NCBI GenBank assembly: GCA_040380145.1
Contig: JBEIJQ010000049.1
Coordinates: 1-19,793, forward strand
Direction of reading: 5' to 3'
From: JBEIJQ01 sp040380145
GTDB lineage: Bacteria > Bacteroidota > Bacteroidia > Chitinophagales > Saprospiraceae
DNA length: 19,793 nucleotides
The translations under genes were made by a program, and so were the position numbers. The notes beneath the pieces were generated by a model. The model searched no databases. It was not told where the DNA came from and saw nothing but the letters and a program-made list of their open reading frames with translations. This document shows positions 14,913-19,793 of this stretch, piece by piece (the stretch's first letter is position 1; the number at the start of each line of letters is the position of its first letter).

Positions 14913-15941
14913 CTATTTGCTGAAACGCTGGTCGCGGACCTTGTAGATACGTTCGATGATCTCCGCCACCTTGAGCCCCTCGAGAGCATTGGTGGTGATG
15001 GACTTGCGGCCCTTGAGCACATCCACCACGTTTTCGATCACAAAATGGTGGTTGGCCGCCGATCCCTTGTAGTGGCCGTAGTCGTTGGCAGGACTGGAAG
15101 GCGGCAGTTCGGGCATCGTATAACCCTCTATGTGGCAGATCTCCACCTCGTTCATATACTGTCCGCCCACTTTGATGCTGCCCTTTTCTCCGATCACCGT
15201 GAGGCTGCTTTCAAGGTTGGTGTCCCATACTGCCGTGGAATAGTTCAAGCAGCCCATACCGCCGTTCACGAAATCAAAGGTCACGAAACCGGAGTCTTCG
15301 AACTCCGTTGAGCGCGCATGGGTGAAATCACCGAATCGCCCCTCGATGTGGTCTATGTCACCGAAAACCCAGTACATGATATCGATGAAGTGCGAAAATT
15401 GGGTGAAGAGCGTCCCGCCGTCCAGATCTCCGGTACCCTTCCATGTGCCCGGTTTGTAGTAACGGTGGTCGCGGTTCCAGTAGCAATTGACCTGAACCAT
15501 GAAGATACGCCCCAGCAGTTGCTGGTCGATGACGCTTTTTAGCCAAACGGAGGGCGGCGAATAGCGGTTCTGCATGACGCAGAACACATGGCGCGACACG
15601 TTCAGCGACTTGAAGATGATCTCTTCGCAATCGCCTTTAGTCAGCCCCATAGGTTTTTCGACCACCACATGGCGACGCGCATCGAGCAATCGCTTGGCCT
15701 GCTCGGCGTGGAACCCGTTGGGAGTGCAGATGCAGGCCACGTCAAAATCAATGCCCGAGTCGAGCAGCTCGTCGAGCGAAGCGAAAAAGGGCGTGTCGCC
15801 GAATTCGTCGAGGCCGAGCTCCGACTTGGGGCGTACATCGCAAAGGGCGGCCAGTTCGCATTCTTCATTGCGGAGCACCATACTGGCGTGGCGCTTTCCG
15901 ATGTGACCGGCGCCGATAACGGCAAAGCGTACTTTGTTCAT
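14913..15941 (-). CDS. Gfo/Idh/MocA-family sugar nucleotide dehydrogenase, WbpB/WlbA-like
   Basis: A 342-residue NAD-dependent oxidoreductase. The Rossmann motif is GAGHIGKRH at 10-18, the catalytic-lysine motif EKP is at 95-97, and the substrate domain shows QNRYSPP at 124-130, GTWKGTGDLDGGTLFTQ at 165-181 and SHFID at 183-187. The EKP, N-R and DGG-x-L-x-x-Q-x-SH-x-ID pattern fits WbpB/WlbA, which oxidises C3 of UDP-GlcNAc uronic acid (UDP-GlcNAcA). That assignment is strengthened by the neighbours: an acetyltransferase like WbpD 15 bases upstream and a PLP aminotransferase like WbpE before that, the exact partners of this pathway. It is the last gene of the minus-strand cassette. On motifs alone it could be another Gfo/Idh sugar dehydrogenase. 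Confidence 0.85.
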   Translation of the reverse strand: MNKVRFAVIGAGHIGKRHASMVLRNEECELAALCDVRPKSELGLDEFGDTPFFASLDELLDSGIDFDVACICTPNGFHAEQAKRLLDARRHVVVEKPMGLTKGDCEEIIFKSLNVSRHVFCVMQNRYSPPSVWLKSVIDQQLLGRIFMVQVNCYWNRDHRYYKPGTWKGTGDLDGGTLFTQFSHFIDIMYWVFGDIDHIEGRFGDFTHARSTEFEDSGFVTFDFVNGGMGCLNYSTAVWDTNLESSLTVIGEKGSIKVGGQYMNEVEICHIEGYTMPELPPSSPANDYGHYKGSAANHHFVIENVVDVLKGRKSITTNALEGLKVAEIIERIYKVRDQRFSK

Positions 15942-15956
15942 GGGAAAAATAATAGG

Positions 15957-16538
15957 CTACGGTTGTGGAGCAATCTTTTCGACGGAGCCGTCGCGCAGCT
16001 CGTACACCTCGCCGCTGTCGGGGCAAGTGGCGCGTCCATTGTCATCGAAACGGAGCCGCCGACCGTGTTCGCTCATCCAGCCGATCTGGCGAGCGGGATT
16101 TCCGACCATAAGGGCATAAGGCGGAACGGTCTTGGTGACTACCGCACCGGCACCGATGAAAGCAAAAGCACCGATCGGGTTGCCACACACGATGGTGGCG
16201 TTGGCCCCGATGGTGGCACCGCGGCCCACGTGGGTCTTCATGTATTCGCTTTTTCGGTTGACAGCGCTGCGGGGGTTGTACACGTTGGTGAAAACCATCG
16301 AAGGGCCGAGAAACACGTCTTCGTCGCAGGTGACGCCTGTGTAGATGGACACGTTGTTCTGCACCTTGCAATTTTTGCCCAGCGTGACCCCGGAGGCTAC
16401 GAACACGTTTTGGCCGAGATTGCTGCCAGCTCCGATCACTGCACCGGACATGATGTGGCTGAAGTGCCAGATTTTGGCGCCTTCCTCGATCACACAGCCT
16501 TCGTCCAAGAGGGCGGTTTCATGTGCGTAATAGTTCAT
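15957..16538 (-). CDS. Left-handed beta-helix N-acetyltransferase, WbpD/WlbB-like
   Basis: A 193-residue hexapeptide-repeat acetyltransferase. Repeats of the [LIV]GxxxxI type run from about residue 10 to 135 (AVIGAGSNLGQNVFVASGVT, then VGRGATIGANATIVCG). The signature FTNVYNPRS lies at 83-91 and GAGAVVTKTVP at 130-139, then VGNPARQIGWM at 145-155. A C-terminal tail with CPDSGEVYEL follows. This layout matches WbpD/WlbB, which acetylates the 3-amino group of UDP-GlcNAc(3N)A with acetyl-CoA to give UDP-2,3-diacetamido-2,3-dideoxy-glucuronate. Its position between the aminotransferase and dehydrogenase genes supports this. The protein is expected to act as a cytosolic trimer, as the family does. 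A different amino-sugar substrate remains possible. Confidence 0.87.
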   Translation of the reverse strand: MNYYAHETALLDEGCVIEEGAKIWHFSHIMSGAVIGAGSNLGQNVFVASGVTLGKNCKVQNNVSIYTGVTCDEDVFLGPSMVFTNVYNPRSAVNRKSEYMKTHVGRGATIGANATIVCGNPIGAFAFIGAGAVVTKTVPPYALMVGNPARQIGWMSEHGRRLRFDDNGRATCPDSGEVYELRDGSVEKIAPQP

Positions 16539-16562
16539 ATTTGAGAGAGTTGATATAAAAAA

Positions 16563-17690
16563 TCAGACAAAACAGGATCTGACAGCCGCGATGATGTGGG
16601 CCAGGGTCTCGGCATCCATTTCGGTGTGGATGGGCAGAGAAAACACCCTCGAACAAAGATATTCCGTCACGGGCTGCGAGAAACCCTCTGGCGCGTAGTG
16701 GCGGAAGGCATCTTGGTGGTACAGGGGCACGGGATAATAAACCATGGTCGGCACGCCGTGGGACTGCAGTTTGGCCTGTACAGCCTCTCGATCGCCCTCG
16801 CGCAGAACCAAGGTGTACTGGTGGAACACGTGGGTGGAATTGGGCTGACGGACCGGCACCTGTAGCTGCGGGATGTCGGCAAAAGCCTCGTCATAGGCTG
16901 CTGCAACGGCTTGGCGTGCGGCCCCGTACTCATCGAGGTGACGGAGTTTCACGCGAAGGATGGCCGCTTGAAGGGAATCGAGGCGTGAATTCACGCCGAT
17001 GACCGAGTGAAAATACTTTTTCTTTTGTCCGTGGTTGGCCACCATCCGGAGCTTAGCCGCCAGCTCGTCGTCGTCGGTGTACAGGGCTCCGCCGTCGCCA
17101 TAGCAGCCGAGGTTTTTGGAAGGGAAAAAGGAGGTGCTGCCGATGTGGCCCAATGTGCCCGTCTTGCACTTGCTGCCGTCCGCCAATGTCAGTTCGGCCC
17201 CGATGGCCTGGGCATTGTCTTCGATCACCCACAGGCCGTGCCTGCTGGCCACTTCGAGGATAGGCTCCATGTCGGCGCTTTGGCCAAACAGGTGCACGGG
17301 CACCACGGCTTTTGTTCGAGAAGTCACGGCGCGTTCCACGATCTCGCCAGTGATGTTGAAGGTCAAGGGATCCACGTCCACCATCACAGGGGTGAGGCCG
17401 AGGAGAGCGATTACCTCACAAGTGGCCACATAGGTGAAAGAGGGAACGATCACCTCGTCGCCAGGTTTCAGGCCAAGGGCCATCATCGCGATCTGCAGCG
17501 CATCGGTACCGTTGGCGCAGGGAATCACGTGCCGGCAGCCGAGGTATTTTTCCAATTCCGATTGGAAGGCAGCGACCTCTGGGCCGTTGATGAAGGCAGT
17601 TGTTTCGATACAGCCCAGCACGGCGGCATCTACCTCCGCTTTGATACGGTGGTATTGGCCGCGCAGATCGACCATTTGTATGGGATTCAT
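16563..17690 (-). CDS. DegT/DnrJ/EryC1/StrS-family sugar aminotransferase, WbpE/WlbC-like
   Basis: A 375-residue PLP-dependent aminotransferase. It begins IQMVDLRGQYHRIKAEVDAA, and CANGTDAL at 58-65 contacts the cofactor phosphate. ED at 157-158 in VIEDNAQAIGA holds the pyridine nitrogen, and Lys192 in FFPSKNLGCYGDGGA is the expected Schiff-base lysine. In the Wbp/Wlb pathway this enzyme transaminates the 3-keto sugar made by WbpB to UDP-GlcNAc(3N)A, using glutamate. The ATG at 17690 is chosen because it opens the conserved MVDL start. A longer frame from 17789 would add 33 residues and cross the -7 element. It is first in the cassette, 24 bases before the WbpD-like gene. The combined context makes the pathway call stronger than any single gene. 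Confidence 0.88.
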   Translation of the reverse strand: MNPIQMVDLRGQYHRIKAEVDAAVLGCIETTAFINGPEVAAFQSELEKYLGCRHVIPCANGTDALQIAMMALGLKPGDEVIVPSFTYVATCEVIALLGLTPVMVDVDPLTFNITGEIVERAVTSRTKAVVPVHLFGQSADMEPILEVASRHGLWVIEDNAQAIGAELTLADGSKCKTGTLGHIGSTSFFPSKNLGCYGDGGALYTDDDELAAKLRMVANHGQKKKYFHSVIGVNSRLDSLQAAILRVKLRHLDEYGAARQAVAAAYDEAFADIPQLQVPVRQPNSTHVFHQYTLVLREGDREAVQAKLQSHGVPTMVYYPVPLYHQDAFRHYAPEGFSQPVTEYLCSRVFSLPIHTEMDAETLAHIIAAVRSCFV

Positions 17691-17747
17691 AAATAGGGAT
17701 TGAATACGGATCGAAAAAGCAAGATTTGGGCAGCCCATCGGGCGCCG

Positions 17748-17755
17748 CAAAATTA
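17748..17755 (-). promoter_or_regulatory. -7 promoter element of the Wbp-like cassette
   Basis: On the minus strand this reads TAATTTTG, a full TAnnTTTG match, 57 bases before the aminotransferase ATG at 17690. No well-spaced -33 TTTG was found. Confidence 0.5.
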
Positions 17756-17938
17756 GCACTTGTACCGGAATTAACGCCAGATTGCGCAACGGAAATACAC
17801 ATCTTCGTAATCTCAGCTTTTTTTAGCCCAAAATTGTCATTAGGCTCTTTTTGATCTGCTCAATTTTGGTCTTTTTCAGATTTTTTCTGATGTAGCGCTT
17901 GAGCTGTTCGCGAGGTGATTTGTTCCTGGATGGACTTA

Positions 17939-17970
17939 CTTTTTCTTTTTCTTCTTCCAAAAAGAAAAAG
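17939..17970. repeat. 12-bp perfect inverted repeat of pyrimidine and purine runs
   Basis: CTTTTTCTTTTT (17939-17950), an eight-base pyrimidine spacer, then AAAAAGAAAAAG (17959-17970). All pyrimidines are on one side and all purines on the other, so the DNA could form a hairpin or a triplex-like structure. Confidence 0.7.
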
Positions 17971-18040
17971 AAACCAAAGTAAATCCCGATCAAATCTGGC
18001 GCCAACGCGAATCTTTTGTTCGCTGGCGCGAAAAAAACTC

Positions 18041-18091
18041 GATTTGCGGGGCGGCGTTTTGCCCTTGGGTCATCGCCGTTTGCCGCAAATC
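18041..18091. repeat. Nested GC-rich stem-loop
   Basis: The outer stem is GATTTGCGG/CCGCAAATC (9 bp). The inner stem is CGGCG/CGCCG (18052-18056 with 18074-18078), with a further CCC/GGG (18062-18064 with 18067-18069) at the tip. The stacking of three stems in 51 bases is suggestive of a folded RNA or cruciform. Confidence 0.55.
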
Positions 18092-18252
18092 ATCCAACAG
18101 GTTTTTCGCTCAGGCCCGTTACCAAAAGCCGCGCTGTCGGGATTTGCTCGAAGGTCAGCTGGGGCGTAAAAGTAATTCTTACAGGTAAATTTTCGATTTC
18201 TGATAGTGCCAAATGCATATTATAGACTGTATTTCAGTTTTTTGCAATAGAC

Positions 18253-18279
18253 AATTTCTAATGGCGGTCATTAGAAATT
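18253..18279. repeat. 11-bp perfect inverted repeat
   Basis: AATTTCTAATG (18253-18263) and CATTAGAAATT (18269-18279) are separated by five bases. The octamer GTCATTAG around its right arm (18267-18274) also occurs at the left terminal repeat (17836-17843). Confidence 0.6.
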
Positions 18280-18376
18280 TTTCCCAATGACAATTTTGGG
18301 TTCAACTTGCAAAAGTTATTGCCACTTTCGGATTGATTGTGCGACAATGGAAAAGCGGTCCGACATAGCGCCCCTC

Positions 18377-18418
18377 AAAAAAAAGGGCCTTTCTCTCCAA
18401 GAGGAGGAAAGGCCCTTT
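18377..18418 (-). terminator. Strong intrinsic terminator of the surface-protein gene
   Basis: A perfect 12-bp stem (18382-18393 with 18407-18418) continues, after one bulged base, as CTCC/GGAG around an AAGA loop. Read on the minus strand it is followed by a T run (complement of A at 18377-18384). It lies about 37 bases past the stop codon at 18456, as expected for the rho-independent terminator of that gene. Confidence 0.9.
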
Positions 18419-18455
18419 CGATCGGGAAAATCAGTTCCCTTGACGAGATCTGCCG

Positions 18456-19793
18456 TTAGGGTCTTTGAACGGCCACCTGTTTGGTGAGCACTTCATTGCC
18501 CGCCACGATGCGGAGGAGGTAGATACCAGAGGATTCCGCGGAGAGATCGAGTTGGGTTTGATTGCTTCCGTTGATCTGTTCGGTGGACACCAAGCGTCCT
18601 TGTACATCGAACACTTGTACAAAGCCGGTGATTTCGCGGTCGAGCGTCAGCGTGAAAGCACCAGTCGTCGGATTCGGGAACACCGAGGCGTCGAACATAT
18701 CCACCACCAATTCCGGCTCGCGGGCCATCGGACGGGCGATCGGAGCCACCTCGTAGGCGCCCATATCGAAGCCGGCTCCTTGCGGACGGGCGTTTCCGTC
18801 GATGTCCACCGTAAGGGCAACCACCGCACCGGCATCCACACAAGCAGAGTAGAATTCGAGTTGCAGGTCTCCCAGTGCGAGGTTCACGAAGTTCGGGTCA
18901 CCTGCAATGAAGCCGCCGAGGTTGTTGAACGCACCCGTGCCCGTTTCGTTGCTGGCAAAGGTAGCGTGTTGCAGCGAGCTGTTGCGCACATTGATCGTTG
19001 CACCCGTGCCCACGTTGTTGAACAGCGCACTGGTCGGGCTCGTGAAGGTATTGTTCCAGAACACGCAGTTCGTGATGTTCACCGGCGCTGTTGCAGGGGA
19101 AGTCGCGGAGTTGCTGAGACCCGAACCTCCGGAGGCCGTGTTGGACGCAAAGGTACAGTTGGTGACATTCAGCGTGCTCGGAGCGCCCGTGAGTCCTTCG
19201 TTGAAGATCGCACCGCCCAAGCCCATGCTCGAGTTGGCAAAGAACACACAGTTTTCGACGTTGGTGGTACTGGCCGTGACCGGGTTGGTAGCATTGCGGG
19301 TGGACGAATTGGCGTAAATCGCCCCGCCGTTGCTGGCCGCCGTGTTGTTGGTCATCGTACAACGGCGTACATTCATCACGGAGACTCCGTTGGAAACGCT
19401 CGAATTGACCAAAGCACCACCGTGGGAGTTGACTTCGTTTTCGGTGAACGAGCAGTTTTCGATCGTTACGGTACCGTTGCCATTGGTCAATTCGCTGAGG
19501 TTGCGCACCGCACCGCCTGTGGAAGTGACAGCGTTGTTGAAGAACTCGACACCAGAGAACACTATGGTGCTGGTCGCTCCCTGTGCCCAGTTGTTCACAG
19601 CGCCGCCATGTCTGGCCGCATTGCCCATGAACTGGCCACCAGTAACAGTCATGTTGATGACCGAGGAAGTCCTGGCGTAGTTCCAAATAGCTCCGCCGTC
19701 CTCTTCGGAGGTGTTGTTCATGAACCAACTATTGGTGATGCTCATATTGATCTGGCTTCCCACAGCCATGGGGGCGTTGGCAATGGCCCCGCC
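18456..19793 (-). CDS. Secreted beta-helix repeat protein with T9SS C-terminal sorting domain (partial, 5' end outside the window)
   Basis: The frame is open to the right edge, so only about the last 445 residues are visible. An ATG at 19769 lies inside the repeat array and is not a plausible start. Numbering from that methionine, the first 270 residues are imperfect repeats of about 30 residues with GGA[ILV] (positions 25, 55, 85, 117, 148, 185) and FxxN-type motifs (FMNN, FMGN, FFNN, FTEN, FASN, FWNN). This is the pattern of right-handed beta-helix or polymorphic-outer-membrane-protein repeats. A choice-of-anchor-like segment follows (GDPNFVN at 290, DMGAYE at 335). The tail from about 360 is a T9SS type A sorting domain: VFPNPTTGAFTL, VQVFDVQGRLV, SSGIYLLRI and a final KQVAVQRP. 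It is predicted to be exported through the outer membrane and anchored or released. An adhesive role is inferred; a carbohydrate-active domain upstream cannot be excluded. Confidence 0.88.
   Translation of the reverse strand, partial: GGAIANAPMAVGSQINMSITNSWFMNNTSEEDGGAIWNYARTSSVINMTVTGGQFMGNAARHGGAVNNWAQGATSTIVFSGVEFFNNAVTSTGGAVRNLSELTNGNGTVTIENCSFTENEVNSHGGALVNSSVSNGVSVMNVRRCTMTNNTAASNGGAIYANSSTRNATNPVTASTTNVENCVFFANSSMGLGGAIFNEGLTGAPSTLNVTNCTFASNTASGGSGLSNSATSPATAPVNITNCVFWNNTFTSPTSALFNNVGTGATINVRNSSLQHATFASNETGTGAFNNLGGFIAGDPNFVNLALGDLQLEFYSACVDAGAVVALTVDIDGNARPQGAGFDMGAYEVAPIARPMAREPELVVDMFDASVFPNPTTGAFTLTLDREITGFVQVFDVQGRLVSTEQINGSNQTQLDLSAESSGIYLLRIVAGNEVLTKQVAVQRP

Larger units (their letters stand above)
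17827..18300. repeat. Hairpin-rich non-coding segment bounded by 15-bp perfect inverted repeats
   Basis: CCCAAAATTGTCATT (17827-17841) is the exact reverse complement of AATGACAATTTTGGG (18286-18300), 444 bases apart. Between them are nested stems: GCTCAA/TTGAGC (17858-17863 with 17899-17904) enclosing TCAGA/TCTGA; a perfect 12-bp pair at 17939-17950 and 17959-17970; a stem at 17999-18029 with a two-base bulge; GATTTGCGG/CCGCAAATC (18041-18049 with 18083-18091) enclosing CGGCG/CGCCG; and an 11-bp stem at 18253-18279. No target-site duplication was found outside the ends. It could be a MITE-like non-autonomous element, an interspersed repeat or a structured RNA. Confidence 0.4.
17691..18376. 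other. Long intergenic region without a convincing gene
   Basis: This stretch holds the promoter of the Wbp-like cassette (17748-17755) and a 474-base structured segment bounded by inverted repeats (17827-18300). Then come about 75 bases of ordinary sequence up to the terminator of the surface-protein gene. Base composition is uneven: A/T-rich at both ends, GC-rich near 18000-18170. Short frames exist on both strands, for instance 17823-18005 minus with 60 codons, but none has a recognisable domain. Confidence 0.6.

Noticed and set aside
17823..18005. Minus-strand 60-codon frame with a lysine-rich C-terminus
   Set aside because: It spans the inverted-repeat segment and reads through the polypurine run, with no known domain. 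It is more likely a by-product of the structured DNA, though a small protein cannot be excluded.

Overview
The window looks like a chromosomal segment of a fairly GC-rich Bacteroidota. Four things support this: a C-terminal type IX secretion (T9SS) sorting domain on a surface protein at the right edge; repeated -7 promoter elements of the form TAnnTTTG upstream of gene starts; no clear Shine-Dalgarno sequences; and Bacteroidota-like versions of RibBA, PurH and an ECF sigma factor. I cannot place the genus. No rRNA, tRNA, CRISPR array, transposase or phage gene was seen.

Layout. (1) 139-3272, minus strand: a tight three-gene operon of a family 2 glycosyltransferase, a periplasmic-binding-protein-like lipoprotein and a uridine-phosphorylase-like nucleoside phosphorylase. 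(2) 3273-3709: an A/T-rich divergent intergenic region with palindromes and a terminator-like hairpin. (3) 3710-6109, plus strand: ribBA, an ECF-type sigma factor and an ACP phosphodiesterase-like gene that overlaps the sigma gene by 4 bases. (4) 6219-8790, plus strand: a diacylglycerol-kinase-family lipid kinase, then purH under its own promoter. (5) 8812-9885, minus strand: a WecA/TagO-type glycan initiator, convergent with purH. (6) 10071-13709, plus strand: rbfA, then an RND efflux permease with no adaptor or outer-membrane partner beside it. (7) 13933-14905, plus strand: gmk and apaG. (8) 14913-17690, minus strand: a three-gene sugar cassette matching WbpE, WbpD and WbpB (WlbC/B/A), which make a diacetamido-uronic acid nucleotide sugar. 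(9) 17691-18376: non-coding, rich in hairpins and bounded by a perfect 15-bp inverted repeat. (10) 18456 to the right edge, minus strand: the C-terminal part of a secreted beta-helix protein, with a strong terminator.

How they fit. Most genes are housekeeping: riboflavin and purine synthesis, ribosome maturation and GMP phosphorylation. A cell-surface theme runs through the rest: WecA-type initiator, glycosyltransferase, Wbp-type uronic-acid enzymes, lipid kinase, RND pump and T9SS surface protein. I found no clearly new multi-gene system. The least explained stretch is the structured non-coding segment at 17827-18300. The most unusual gene arrangement is the sigma factor placed between ribBA and an AcpH-like gene.
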